Source: Romanomermis culicivorax
Lineage: Eukaryota; Nematoda; Enoplea; Mermithida; Mermithidae
Assembly: GCA_963922205.1 (NCBI GenBank)
Contig: CAWUHX010000009.1
Span: 2,418,001-2,482,000, forward strand
Reading direction: 5' to 3'
DNA length: 64,000 bases
A program made the position numbers and the translations under genes. The notes below the pieces were generated by a model. The model saw only the letters and a program-made list of their open reading frames with translations, did not search any database and was not told the DNA's origin. Shown piece by piece: positions 12,850-25,700 of this stretch. The number at the start of each line of letters is the position of its first letter. Within the stretch, counting starts at the first letter, position 1.

Positions 12850-13605
12850 TGCACAAAAAATTTACTGAGCACTTTTATTCCCCGATTTTCGTAGGAAAGC
12901 ATCAATTGCTTTGTGGCATGTTCTCCAAACATCAGCATATTTTTCGTTTGTTTGGGGTGGAAAACAAGTCATAACAGTTTCTTTGATATGCTGAATACAA
13001 TGGTTAATTCATGAGGTGTATATAGCTTTTGTAACATTTTTGTACAAAATGAATGCTGTTTGTCTAATAAGTCCAATTTCGCTTTGAGAAAGGAAATTTT
13101 GGGTCGTCATTGTTTGAGGTACTTGTAACGACGGCGAACAAAAGACAGCTGAAGCAGGCGGAGGTTGAGTAATTGGCATATAAATGAGATAATAGTCATC
13201 TTCATTATGGTAAAAGTCGCCCAGAGCGTCTGTTAGAGAGTTGGCCGCTATTGGAGGACTGTTGTGATTATTGGTTGTTGTACAGGGCATTGTGAGCGTG
13301 TTTCTCATCTCATTGAAAATATTCAAAATTTTCGTATTAATTTGAATCATTTCTCTACTAGACTCGTTTAAAATTTTCGGACAAAGCTTTTGTATTTTCT
13401 GCAGATATTTTAGTGTACTCCAAAATTTCTTTCATGGTTTTTTTTATTTCAATCAGATTGGAATTTACTTGCTTCAATAAATCCTCTGATACCAATGCTG
13501 ATTTTGTGGGAATGAAAGTCGAGTTTTCATTCAGACTTTTGTAGGCACCAAAGACTGATAAAGCCACGTTTGAGTCGTCACTGAAAGTTGATGCTGGTGG
13601 GCTAC
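12850..13605 (-). pseudogene. BEN-domain protein gene remnant, unit A
   Basis: Read on the minus strand. A CTTCCTTCTACAG acceptor is followed from 13605 by a Ser-rich start (SPPASTFSDDSN) and a heptad-like coiled coil (LLKQVNSNLIEIKKTMKEIL). The coiled coil continues, after a one-base frame change near 13357, into a linker rich in Asn, Ser and Pro. The BEN segment at 12850-13010 has lost about 45 bp relative to unit B and is out of frame. BEN domains bind DNA in chromatin and transcription regulators and also occur in some viral and transposon proteins. This copy is broken and should be inactive. Confidence 0.55.
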
Positions 13606-14216
13606 CTGTAGAAGGAAGCGAATTTTAAATTAAGCCAGTAATGCTTCTTATGAATTGATAAATGATAAGCAAATCCAGTTTTATGGTTTCATATTTTATT
13701 TTTTAATGCACAATTGCAGCAAGTCAAAGATTGTTGTTTCATGAGAATTTACATGGAAATTTATCAGTTTCATGTGGAGAAATGTTAAACATTTTGAAAA
13801 AAAGAATTGCACTGGACATTTTGAAGGATACTGTAACTTACGACATGAAATTTTAGCCATTTAAAATATGATATTATTACTGAAGGGTTATTGAAATACG
13901 AATTTTTAATTCACAGACTTGACTCATGAATGTGCTGCATGTACATAAGGCATCATTTTCAACACAAAATGAAAATGTAAAATATTGCAAATGTCGGTAC
14001 TCCCCATTTTTTCCCACACATTTCTTTTCCATTTTATTTTATCCATCGTTTTCTTTATTATGTTACACTCTTATTTCAGTTCTCATTCCTTTTTTAGAAG
14101 AAACATTTTTTAGGGATCTTTGAACAAATTTTTACTTTTGTGTGCAATCATTTTCGAGTGTTCCAGAATATCCAAATCCCAAAAGAACTGCCGGCGCTAC
14201 ATACCGAATTGCTTAC

Positions 14217-14309
14217 TTTTATTTTTATCTCCAAAACTGAGAGAATTGGGTATTGAAAGCCTAAAACTGATGTGAATAGAATGAAATACAAGAAAACTAG
14301 CTTTGGCAT
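14217..14309 (-). CDS. Signal-peptide-like first exon, unit A
   Basis: ATG at 14309 opens a 31-codon segment beginning MPKLVFLYFILFTSVLGF and ending at a good donor, AAA|GTAAGC (GT at 14216-14215). Unit B has the same exon (38735-38827) with MLKLVFLYLILFTSVLGF and the same donor. Conservation of start, hydrophobic core and donor argues for a real first exon of a secreted or membrane protein. Its phase does not fit the coiled-coil exon directly, so there may be a missing exon or a separate gene. Confidence 0.4.
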
Positions 14310-14804
14310 TTCTGATGAAGTTAAGCAAATTTTTTAATCTAAGAGTGAGCAGCCAAAATGTTTTCCCAAGATGCAAAAATGATCATGTCTACTTCCATTT
14401 CCGAATCAACCATCAACAGTTTCTATCAATTGAGTTACGTTGCCTTTTTTTGTAATCATTAGTAGTCAGTATTTCCCTGAAAATTGAGATTTCTCATTCA
14501 ATTTCTCTCTGGCGGCTCAAACCTGTTTTTGAGGTAGCCGCCAACTTGGTAAAACCTTATACACAAATGTTGGAAGTTCGGACTTGGGATGTCCCCCAAC
14601 CAAAATTTTTTTCTGGTTTGAAAACCAGGGGCCAAATCTCGACTAAGCCTAAATTTTTAGGAGCCGAATTGAAATTTTGGAAGCCAAAAATTTTTGATTG
14701 AAGAATATTGTAACACACAGTAATGTATAATTTAAATTATATAGATACTCAATCAGTTGATATGTGTTAAAAAAATTACCCTTCAAAATTTCCAACGAGC
14801 AGCG

Positions 14805-15619
14805 ACCATAATTCGGAAGGGAACCGACTTGTAAAAAAATTCCAAAAATTCATCTTCCAATGGTCTATAGTATTGGAATCCGAAAATTAAAAAAAAAGAA
14901 AAGAAAATCCGAAGCAACAATGATGCAGTTTATGATTCTTCATTTTTCCTAAGCACAGATATATCAGCTGTCGAATTTGTATGCAATTTAGGTTTTCTGC
15001 GCCTTGATTTTTTGTTTCTAAAACTATGAATTTTGATAAATTCTTATCATAATTGCAGCCGAAAATGAAAATTTTTGTTTTTTATCGATTTTCGATAAAT
15101 TACTGACTGTTCAAAAAAACAATGGTTTTTGTATTATGATAACTATAGCTGTTTTTTCAATTTTTCTTTCTTTTTTTATTTGTTTTTGAAGCAGTTTTAA
15201 GCAGAACTTATTTTTTCAAAAAGTAATATTTAAAAAAAAATTGCAAATGCTGGTTTTGACCAGTTTTTTTTAAACTTTTTGTCGATTTTTAAGGCATCTT
15301 TTTTTGGTCATTATTGTCGTTACTATTTGTGCTCTGTCAGCATTGCTTTCCAGAGCTCTCTCATTTTGGGTCGTCATCTTGAGTGTGGCCTACATCGTAC
15401 ATCTTTGTGGTTGTTTTACACCGTTTGCACCCAGAATCAAAAGTTTGAGGACCCTGACCCCTGGAAAATTCTTGCCGTGCATGTCTAGCGCCGATCATAA
15501 TAAGATTTGCATGATTGTACGAGTTTTCTAAGTTGGGACAGAACGAAGGTTTGCATTTAGCACGTCCAGATCCAGTCGTCTCACTTTACCAACTCACAAA
15601 CCAAAACGGCAAAGGTTGC
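14805..15619. other. Intergenic, nothing recognised
   Basis: AT-rich sequence with T-rich runs around 15150-15300. Short hydrophobic open frames near 15280-15530 have no family resemblance that I can see. Confidence 0.5.
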
Positions 15620-16014
15620 AGGAGCAAATAATAACCAAATTTCAAAAGTTGCATTGAATCGGAGTTGCATCGATTGCGATACATCGATTTTGATCGAATC
15701 TTCGCTGATTCTTGGATGACAATAATCAAAAAATATCGTATCGGCCAGCATGAGTTGACATCTTTCATTTGGAAAAACAGGTGTTTTTTCCGACTCATTA
15801 ATTTGTACCTGGGGATTTTAGGGATAATGCCATCATCCTTCTTCCTAGCTTACAAAAACTGAAAAGTTTTGAAATTGATCCAGATTTTCTTCAAATGTTC
15901 AAGTGGGAAAATTTACTGTTCTGTGCAAATTCTCTTAATTCTCCACAACTTAGTGTGTATATAAACGGGGATAAATTATATTCCAATGAATTACGACAGA
16001 GGATAAAAAATTAA
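15620..16014 (+). pseudogene. F-box/LRR-like family copy 6 (fragment)
   Basis: Plus-strand fragment. It begins in the middle of the F-box (GAGCAAATAATAACCAAATT aligns with the RINPNFKS region of copy 3). It continues with IESELHRLRYIDFDRIFADSWMT, then, after frame changes, LPSLQKLKSFEIDPDF and QLSVYINGDKLYSNELRQRI. It ends abruptly at a T-rich tract. Both ends are missing and the frame is broken, so this is a relic sitting upstream of copy 3. Confidence 0.65.
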
Positions 16015-16870
16015 AGAAATTAAAAAAATTTTATTCATTATTTTGGTCACTTTTACTAATTTTCACATTTTTTTGTTTTCATTGATTTTTTCTTTTTTAT
16101 TGGTATTCATTTTTAGTCGTACTTTTATTTTTTAACATTTTCATTCACTATTTCCTTCTCATTTCCTAATTATTTTTATTCATTTTTTATTTTTTATGCT
16201 TTGTTTTTATGTTTCAGTACTCTTATTCATTTTTCTTTTTTTCTTTAAATTTATATTAACTTTTTTGTACGCATTTTTCACCTCGATAGTTTCTTATTTA
16301 TTTTTTCTCTTTTTTTGTCAATTTTTTATTATTTTCATTTATATTTCAATTTTTTGTTTTAATATTTTTTCTGAATGCTCAATAATTTTTCACTATTTTC
16401 TTTTATACTTTGTGCATATAACATGTCAAAAATGGTTCATTTTTTGGTCGTTTCCTCCAGAAGTTTTTTTCCTTCCATTTTCTCAAATTTTTTCTTTTAA
16501 CTTCCTAATTATATTCATTCATTTTTTAGTTTTTTGTTTATATTTTCTTTCAGTTTTATTCATTTTTCATTCTTATCTATTTTTTCCCATTCATTTCTTA
16601 TTTATTTTCATACATTCATTTTTTCTTTTTGTTTCCAGCCTATTTTTTCTTATCATTTCCTAATTATTTATATTTGTTTTTATTTTCTATTTTTTTGTTT
16701 TTTGCTCCATTACCTTTATTGATTTTACATTTTTTTCTCTTTCAATTTGAATTAATTTTTTTGTACTTATTTTTTAACCCAATTGTTTCTTATTTTTTTC
16801 ATGAAATTTAGTTTTTTGATTTTTATTTGGTGTTTGCATCATGGTCATCTGCAGGAATAGTTGTTTCTTT
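16015..16870. repeat. T-rich low-complexity tract
   Basis: About 800 bp made largely of TTCATTTTTTCTTTTT-type words on the plus strand, directly 5' of F-box copy 3. It gives spurious Phe/Ile/Leu-rich frames. Similar tracts, T-rich or A-rich, recur at 2.2-4.2, 33.4-33.7, 35.0-35.3, 51.5-51.8 and 58.0-58.9 kb. Confidence 0.7.
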
Positions 16871-16910
16871 TCTTCAGATATTTAGAATCTGCGTCAATCA
16901 CGTTATCACT

Positions 16911-19238
16911 ATGGACGACGTCGTCATTATTACGGAAATCTTAAAATATTTCAACTTCCAAGAATTATGTATAGCGGAGCGAATAAATCCAAATTTCAAA
17001 AGTTGCCTCGAATTTGAATTGCATCGGTTAAAATACGTCGATTTTGATCAAATATTTACTGGTTCCTGGATGAAAGTTATAAACAAAATTCAAGCGTGTT
17101 CTTCCGGCCTGCGTCATTTAAAAAATTTCGACAGTGTGATGTTTTTTGTGGTTGAGAAACAGTGCTTGGATTCGCCTGATCCATTTACAGAAGAGGATTT
17201 TAAAGAAAATTTCTTTATCCTTCTTTGTAGTTTAGAAAAACTGACATGTTTGGAAATTGATTCAATTTTTATTGAAATATTCGGCTTGGAAAATGCATTG
17301 AGTTTTGTGGAAAATTCTCACAATTTGAAGCAACTTGGTGCCGCTATCGACGCAGATGAAATATCCAACAATGAACTGCAAGAGAGAATAAATAAAGTTG
17401 TTATTGGCCATTCCGCCTTGACGAAATTAATAGTTGTTCAACGTTACGATTTATGGATTGACTTATCATCATGTCGAAATTTGACTGATTTCACACTGAC
17501 ATTATATGAAACAATGAACTTTCCAAAATATGAACAATTGTATGCATTGTTGGATGTTAATTTGAATTTAGAAAGTTTGGACATTCCTACAGTATCACAC
17601 AATAATCTTCAGCTGGTCGAAAAGTTGATGAGGTTGCCAAAATTGAAGAGTTTGTCTTTGGACATTCGTCGGTACAATTACACCCAGATTGACGATTCAC
17701 CTTATCACAGAATTATGAAAGATTTGTATTTCGTTTCTTTGCAAAATATTGAGGTTTACTGTAAAGGCTCGGAAAGTCACGCAAAATTCGTTGCTTTCCT
17801 ACTATCCCGTAGTCCCCTGTTGAAAGAATTTTCTTTGAGAGCATACCCCCGAAATTTGGCGTTTTATCACATCATTTTCGACAAATTTCCCCTTTACGAT
17901 CGAATTGAAATTTTCAAATTAAACTATTGGTCGGGTCCAGATGAGTGGCCGCTAGATGGAGTGCGGTCGTTTATTTGCAATGAAATATCAAAAATGGTTA
18001 ATTTAAAGCACTTTTCAATAAATCATGACGGTTTTTGCTCCGATGATATTGAAAAGATCAGCCAATTAAGGAAATTAAAATTGTAAGTTCCAATTCTGCT
18101 AATTATATTGATATTGGCTAAATTTTTATTTCGTGATGAAAAGCCAAAAGAATAATTTTGTCTTTCGTCTTGTTCAGAAAATCATGGTGATCATTTTTCA
18201 TTTATGCTGTATTAGCGAAAACGATTCCTGAGCGCATGGAGGGTGACCAATTTCAATGAAAAAACAAAAAATGCGCGACTTTGTGATAAAATTAACATAA
18301 ATGAACAGGAAGAAGCCTAAAGGGTCATTTATGCTTGACTTTTCCAACAGAACGGAGCGAAATGCAATGGACACAACATCACTGAACAGAAGGGAAATTT
18401 TCGTTCGGTTGGAGGTTACCGTTGGTCATTTTCTAGAAAATAGTAGTCATCCTTTGCGATTTGCGAAGTGCATTTTCAAGCTGAACTTTTCAAGCCGTTG
18501 GTGATCCGTTCGGTTCCGTCGAAAAAGACAAGCATAAATTACCCTTAAGCCTAAGAACTAGCTACTTGAAACGGAAAAACGACCATCTGCCGAAAAGTAA
18601 CATGAACTACAATGTATTGCCCGCCATTCATGTGTCATGTGCATCATTACTACAATTTTCATATTTTTAACCTCTAAAAAACCTGTATCCTGTTTTTTTA
18701 ATTTGAGTCGATCGTTGAAGGTGGTAAGCTTGAACTGTTTTTTAATTCTTAAATTTTTTCCAGTCAGCGTTGGCCAGCAAATCATGCTGCAGCTTTAAAA
18801 ATGATGAGTTCCAACTCTTCATTGGACGGTATGCATTTATACGATATTGAATATGCTTCCCCACAATCGTTCGACCTCATTTTGGATCAATGTCCAAATT
18901 TACGTTATTTTGCCGTCGACATCCTGAATGCCGAACAAATCCGGAAATTGCCCCTTAAAGCGCCCAACTTGCAATGTTTCCTAATACGCACGTATTATTC
19001 CTATTCCGACTTATCCCCAATCCAGGACGCATTAACATACGCAGTTGAAAATTTGCCAAATTTACGTCAATTATTCATTCCTGAGGTGCTGTACAATTCA
19101 ATGTTACGACTCGAGCCGGTGAAACGTTTGTCCAGGCAAAAAAGATTATCCATCATTACCGGCTGGCATTGCCGTTCTCCAGACAACTTGATCAACGAAT
19201 GGATTCATTTTTGCTGCCAAGAAAACCCATCCACCTAA
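16911..19238 (+). CDS. F-box/LRR-like protein, copy 3 (best preserved; exons 16911-18082 and 18765-19238)
   Basis: Exon 1 starts at ATG 16911, 33 bases after a TTTCTTTTCTTCAG acceptor, and is open for 390 codons to the donor TT|GTAAGT at 18083. Residues 1-45 are a degenerate F-box (MDDVVIITEILKYF, then FQELCIAERIN). The rest is leucine-rich, for example LEKLTCLEIDSIF, CRNLTDFTLTLYE, LNLESLDI and LPKLKSLSLDI. Exon 2 follows a TTTTTTCCAG acceptor and ends KRLSRQKRLSIITGWHC...LINEWIHF...PST-stop at 19238. Near 18778-18784 it is one base shorter than the matching exon of copy 4, which breaks the frame at the junction; this is either a real frameshift or a sequence error. Expected role, from family knowledge: substrate-binding subunit of an SCF ubiquitin ligase. 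Confidence 0.7.
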
Positions 19239-19439
19239 AATATTGGAACATCGAGAAACGTTCGGTGTCTTTTTTTCTTTAAATCAGATTTTTTTCTCTA
19301 AGTTAGTTCGTAAACATGTTCTTGTTCCAATTGGCATATTTCCCATTATTTTCTTTGCAATTGCATCAATGTACTGCGAATTTTTTACAGAACAATTCAG
19401 TTTTGTTATCATTTTCACCAAAAAAAAACTTTTTTAAAA

Positions 19440-20140
19440 TGCAAAATTCTTCTCATAAAATTGAAGTTAAACCTAGAAAAGTTCCAGATTTCCTGCTATA
19501 ATGTCCTGCCTTTTTTTCATCTTCACAAAAAACAGGAAAACATTTTTTAAAAGTAAAAATTTTATTATAATTTGTATGTCAAATTGAGATATCGTTCATA
19601 TAGAAAAAGCTGAAAAATTTCTTCAGAATGCGGAAAATTTTCCATAATTTTGAACTAAAATTCGGAAAAATCGTAATTTATTTGTGTATAATTTCTGTTT
19701 TTTGCAGAAAAACCGGAAAAATTTTCTCGAGATGCGAAAATTTTTTCCTGATTTTGACGTAAAATTGACAGAAATCGAAATTTTTAGTAAAATTTTCCAT
19801 CATTTCTATTGGAAAAACCTAGCAAACTCAGTCAAAATACAAAAATTTGAAAAAAAATTAGGAAAAATTCGCAAATTTTTGCTATATTTTCCATTGAGCT
19901 GGAAAAATTCTCCAAATTGCAAAAAAAATTCTCCCAGTTTTGGAGTAAAATTGGAAAATGATCGCCATTTCCTGCTATAATTTTCGGTTTTTCAATCATT
20001 TTTACAAGAAAACTGGAAAAAATTTCTAAAATGTAAAAATTATTTGATAATTTCCATCTCAAATTGAAAGAAAGAGCAATTCATTGTTATAATTTTCAAT
20101 CTTTTCTATCAAGTAGAATTAAGCATTTTTCAGAGTGAAA
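19440..20140. repeat. Tandem AT-rich array, ~100-bp units
   Basis: Roughly seven diverged repeats of a unit with anchors such as TTTCCTGCTATAAT(G/T)TTC followed by GAAAA(C/A)(C/T)GGAAAAA and AAAATTGGAAAATG-type words. Anchors lie near 19490, 19590, 19680, 19780, 19875, 19970 and 20080, so spacing is about 90-110 bp. Open frames over it differ from unit to unit; I read it as an old satellite. Confidence 0.55.
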
Positions 20141-20399
20141 ATTTTACAGTATTACCCACTTGTGGAAAATTATTGTCTAAGAATATAGAATCGTCTAGTA
20201 GAATTTTAAGTTTTTTTTTTGTTTTTTTTAATTTATTTGTCGGAATCCTGTTCTAACAGCCATATTTGATGTTGCAGACAAATTGTCGCATTCGTTTGAA
20301 AAATACTGTGAAATGATGTAATCATGGGTCAGACCGGACGTCGGATCCACTACTTTTTTCCACGTTTGCACTATAACAATGTGGAAAAAATGTTATGTT

Positions 20400-21030
20400 C
20401 TTCCGAGTGTTTTCAGCTCTTTCAATCATTCTGATATTTTTAGAGTCGTTATTTATTTGAAATTGAATGAAAAATTGTAATTTTCTGTAGAACAAGGTTT
20501 CCAGAAAACAATCCAACAGCTTAATAGACTTCTGGCGAATCAATTTTCCCAAGATTTATTTCAAAAATCAGATTTGAATTTTCTGGTCAAAAATCGTGAT
20601 TTCTGAAAATTTATCATTTGAAAAATTCCAAAACTAGTGATTCATGCGCAAACTTTTGTGTATTTAGCCAAAAAGCTATGAGTAAGAAGAGTAGAAATTT
20701 TTCAAAAATGCTTCCATGAAGCTTTCGAATTCAATTTACGTTAAGAAAGGAACAATCACTTGAAAAATCTCAGGAAATTTACACGTGTTGATTTTTTTCG
20801 AAAAAAGTGGATGTTTAGTGATTACCAATTAAAACACGAGGTGAGACTTACGTTCAAGATAAATACGAATTATTAACCATTGAATGGTAAACAAGAGTAC
20901 ACATACTAAAAGTCGCGGCTGAGCTAGTTAATTTGTAAATAATAATGATAATTCAAGTTTTTTTGGATTCGAGTCTTGTAAAACGCATCAAAATGCATTT
21001 TTTCTGTATCCGACCTTCGTTAAGATGGTG
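20400..21030. repeat. Dispersed repeat R, copy 2
   Basis: Diverged direct copy of 1330-2085, sharing GCTATGAGTAAGAAGA and CTTCCATGAAGCTTTCG and the same order of landmarks. Non-coding. Confidence 0.55.
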
Positions 21031-21699
21031 AAAACTGTCATCCAGTCGATTGTCCGGGAAAATTTATTGACTTTTTAGTTTCTTTATGGCAATTTTCTGG
21101 CTCTGTCTCAGGCTTAAACTTGGGCTGCGCTCATGACTAGGCTTTGGCTTATGCTCTGACATATGATTATGAAGCTGTGAATTAAATTTTTCCGACCAAT
21201 AAAATTGAAAAAACTTTTTCGCTCAGCACTGGTTTGTTGCTAATTTTGCTGAAAAATTCACCGTTTTTTCAACAAATCGGTGTTACTTTGAGCCCAGAAA
21301 AGCGTAACTGTAAGCAGGCTTTTTTGTGCACAGCAACTAAATTTTCAGCTGTGCAACCAAATTTTTTCTGTAAAATTGCATGATGCATTTTTATGTATTA
21401 TAAAATGGAAAATAGATTTCGATTGATTTAAAATTTTTTATATTTTTCTAGTGCGTTATTAGAGAACGTCATTCTAGCTAATGTTCCTATTGTAGCTTTC
21501 AATGATCAAGATATTATGGATGGATAATAGTTGGATCCTATTAGTGCTTTTGGAAAAAAAACATTTTGAATCTAGGTGCAAATTCTTGCCGGTAAGAATG
21601 CCAATTCTTGGTTGCTTGCCAAGTTTTCGAATTGTAGTTTGCCTAACTGAAAATCGAATTCGCTGAAAAATTAAACCTTCTGTTTTGGAAATGAACGTT

Positions 21700-22640
21700 G
21701 AAAAGATTCATTTTTCAGCATTCTAGAGTATCAAATGGTCACTTTACACAAATTTTTATTCCGAGTGTAAACAAGCGTATTTTCGTGATTTTTTGGTTGA
21801 AGGGGTTTTCCATTGCGGAGAATTCAGTTCCCAATCACTTTACTCAAAAAATTATTTCAAGTGTAAACAAATGTATTTCTGCGATTTTTTGAGAGGAGGG
21901 GTTTTTGACTATGGAGAATTCGAAGGATGCAGTCACGTCACACAAAAAAATTCTCTCAAGTGTAAAAAAGGCTATTTCAGCGATTTTCTGTGGAAAGGGT
22001 TTTCAACGGCGGGGAATTCAATTGATGCGATCCCTACACAGAATAATTATCCTGTGTGTAAAACGAAGGTATTTCCATGGTCTTTTATCGGGAGGGGTTT
22101 TCGACCAATGGGAATTCAATGGATGTGATTAGTTTACACACAAAAAATATTCCGAGTGTAAACAAGCGTATTTTTTTATTTTTTGGTGGAACGGGTTTTC
22201 GATCGAAGCGAATTCAATGGATGTGGTCAGTTTACACACAAAAATCATCATTAATGTAAATGAAGGTACTCCTATGACGTTTTGCAGGTTTGGTTTTTGA
22301 CCATTGGTAAATTGATGGATGTGGTCATTCTACACCAAAAATTATCTCAGGTGTAAACAAGCATATTTTTGTGATAATTTGGAGCACAGAGTTTTGGACC
22401 ACAGGGAATTCAATGAATGTGATCACTTTACGCACAAAATTATATTGAGTGTATACAAATGTGTTTTTGCCATTTTTGTGGAAGAGGTTTCTGACGATGG
22501 GAAATTCAATGCACACAGTCACTTCATACAAAAAAAAATTATGTGTGTTAATCGAACTATTTCTATGGTTTTTTGGGTTGAGGAGTTCTTGATCACTGGG
22601 AATTCGATGGTAACAGTCACTTTACATTATGTTTACAACA
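21700..22640. repeat. 98-bp satellite array, ten units
   Basis: Ten successive units begin near 21735, 21834, 21931, 22028, 22127, 22224, 22323, 22421, 22517 and 22615 (period 96-99 bp). Each has, in order, a GTCACTTTACAC-like box, AGTGTAAACAAGCGTATTT, a TTTTTTGGTGGAAGGGG-like box and GGGAATTCAATGGATGTG. The units differ by about a fifth of their bases. The period is not a multiple of three and frames change between units, so this is non-coding tandem repeat DNA. Confidence 0.75.
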
Positions 22641-22747
22641 TGTTTTATGTTCTATGTAGTTTATGTATTTTTTACTTTTACCGGAAGTGAGAATTCGTAG
22701 TTTTAAGATTGTTTTCTATTGTTTCTTTGATGTGAAGATGACCAAAT

Positions 22748-25700
22748 TTAAGACACGATTCCTGAGAAATTCTACTTTCCCTATGATAAGTTGAAAATTA
22801 ATCATACCTCAAAATCAGATATTTTGGGTAGTTTCGTGCGCTGAGTTCCATGGTACCATTCGTTTTGCTTATAAACGAAAATTTTCGCCGCTACAGTATG
22901 CCAAAGTTTGAAAATTGATGATTTTTTTGCATTTTTCAGTGGTCTTACTATCCAAGCGATATTCCATGATCGGGTTAATCTTATTTGATGAATGAATATT
23001 CATTTTACAGAGGAGAGAATAAGCTCTTTTCTGATGTAACATTTACAGTAAACGATTGCATATTACACTTTTTAATAGAGTTTAAAGTGTCAAAAACGAG
23101 CCGTCAAAATTGAAAAAATTTTGTTTATGGGCACTCCCGAGCACCTTCCCATTGGAAGCCACAGAATTTTATTTTCTTATATTGTAGCTCATGCATCTTT
23201 ACTGCTTTGGTTAAATTTTCATCAAAATTTTTTTACCGTTTTGGGAGCTGCGCTGCTCTGAAGAAGGCATACTTATGAAAATTCCATAAAAATCATTGTA
23301 TTTGCCGGGTGACCCTTGTCTACCCCTAGGTATTTATTTATTACCTGTACTGTAGAATTATCAAACAACTAACAGACTATAGTTTGATGTATTAATTGTT
23401 TCACAAGTAAACATTTTACACTCTGCAAGAAAGTTATAACAGTCAAAAAGTAGAAGCGAAAATGAAGAAAAATCCTGATTGGAGGCACTCCCGAGCACTT
23501 TCACCGACCATGCCCCAGAATTTTATCTTTTTATTCTACTGTTCACACATTTTTACAGTAGATGTGAAAGCAGCATAGCGATTCGAATACCCCTGAAGAG
23601 CTACATAGATCCAAAGAAAGCAAAATCCTGAAAATCGCTCAAAAATCAATTTTTTTGCATTTTTGTGTTTTTATGGAGTAAGCTCATTATATCAATACTG
23701 GAACCGGAAAAAACATCAAAAAGACCACAACGTTTCGGACATGTTGTAGAAAAACAGTGATTTATGATTTTAACTTTTTTGTCTACTTGATAAATTTTGT
23801 TCAATTTCGTTGAGTCACTGATCTAAAACGATGATACAAGCACCCAGTCCCCAATCAATTTTCACCAAGCTGATTCAAGTCACTGATCCAATAGGATGAC
23901 ACAAGCCCCCCGCCTAATCAAGCCTCACAAAGTCTATGTCATTCACCTGAAAAAGAAAAATCATAAAGCCCGCTGTGTGAATAGCAGGTTGATACCTGTA
24001 TTTGCAAGTCATTTCACGTTTGTCATATACATTTAGGGACATGACTAATCTCAGGAACAAATCACTAATCTAAATCACCATTGACGATTTTTTTTCTACT
24101 CATACAGCAAATCTTGGAAAAATTTTTGTTAGAAGGCTTATTTGAAAAGAAATGAGTACTTTGTGTTATCTACAAAAATTTGAATATGGAAATACTGTAA
24201 TTACCAATAGCATTGCACAGCTAACATAAGCAGGAAATTGTTTACTGAAAACTAAATTATTTTCTTATTGCGCTTGGTAATTTCTTTTTAGTCAGTCATA
24301 CATACATACAAGAATCGACACAAATGAATTTGATATAACAAATTTTTGTTTTCTTCACCTTTAGGGTATTATTAGTTGTATTTGCTGACATCTATCTTAA
24401 TATGAAGTAAAAAATAGTTGGTCAAGTTGATATGTCATGAAAGATCGGATCATGATCTGACAATAGTTTCCTGTTACCTGGTCCACTAACACACTCTATT
24501 TATTTAGAAATGATCGAAGCAGTGGTCACAGTTTGAGCAAACAGAATCTTACTTCAGATTATAAAATCAATTTCAAAAATTTTGAAATGGTTAGAAAAGA
24601 AAGAGTGATCATCAAGGAGCCCGTTTCATGAAGGAAAAGTTTACTGAATAAACTCAAAGAGTCTTCCATAATTTTCAACAAAATTTTGGCTTCAACCCTG
24701 CTCCGGTCATTTCAAAAAGAATGCAGTACACTGACACTTAGCCGGATATATTCTTATCATGTGTTTTCATTGATATTTTTTCATCAGACAAACTTCAGGG
24801 ATGTATTCGGCTCAATTCTGATCTAAAATTTACTGCAATAGGAACTGTAGGAGACCACTTCTCAACTTTAACGACTTTCAATTGGTTGTTAGTGGCATGT
24901 TGGCATCAATACATAGGGGGTGCCATCATTTAAGAAAAATTAATTATGATCCTACAATAAACTGCACTGCACCAAAGATGTAGGGTACCCTGAAATGAGC
25001 AATATAAGTATACAAATCTGGGCCTTAGAATAGACAGAGTTGCTGCAAATTTGAAAAAAAATTGTAAAAATAGGCAGTGACATCCCCTTGAATTTTGAGA
25101 ACTGTTGAGCCTAAAATGTAGATATTTTGTAAGTGTGCATGGGGCCAAATTTTATCAGTGAATTTTGAATGACATGAGGATGTCATTGCAACAAAACTTT
25201 GCCTTATGACATTTAAAACCAAGCTGTTGCCACTTGATCGGCATCAAAAGGAGAATATACGCTGTTCCACTCATCTAATGTTAATGTTATTGTAAAATTC
25301 TGAAAATGTCAGATTATTAGCCGCACTCATAAATTTACCAATGAAACTTGACCCCAATTACACATACAAAATATCTAGTTTTTTGGCCCAATAGTTATTG
25401 AGATTCCAGGAGGGTTTTTACCTATTTTTGCATGTTTTTCCGAATTTACAGAGACCCTGTTGATTTTAAGGCTGGGGTTCCTATACTTATGTTGCTCCAT
25501 TCAGGGTATGCTACATCTTTGGTACAGTGCAGATTGCTGTAAGATTAAAAGACAATTTCCTTATATGATGGCCGTACATCTATGGTTGGTACACGTCTTT
25601 TTATCTTTTCACTCTAATATGTTTAGATCAACACACACAAAATTTATTCTGCTTAGTTCTGATCTGAAGATTACTGCAACAATTCGCACAGCGAGCGTCA

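Larger units (their letters stand above)
11349..14804 (-). repeat. Duplicated BEN/coiled-coil unit, copy A
   Basis: About 3.45 kb present again at 35543-39322 (unit B) and, from an internal breakpoint, at 41212-42998 (unit C), all in the same orientation. Shared boundaries are TAGCTGCAAGC on the left and TTTCCAAC(G/C)AGCAGCG on the right (A and B). A and C look nearly identical by eye; B is more diverged. The minus strand carries a signal-peptide-like exon, a coiled-coil exon behind a clear acceptor, and a BEN-domain remnant, so this is duplicated, intron-bearing gene sequence rather than a simple transposon. No terminal inverted repeats or target duplication are evident. Confidence 0.75.

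Noticed and set aside
21793-22128. Zinc-finger-like protein suggested by repeated Cys/His words in the 98-bp array
   Set aside because: The period is not a multiple of three, frames shift between units, and no C2H2 spacing is kept.
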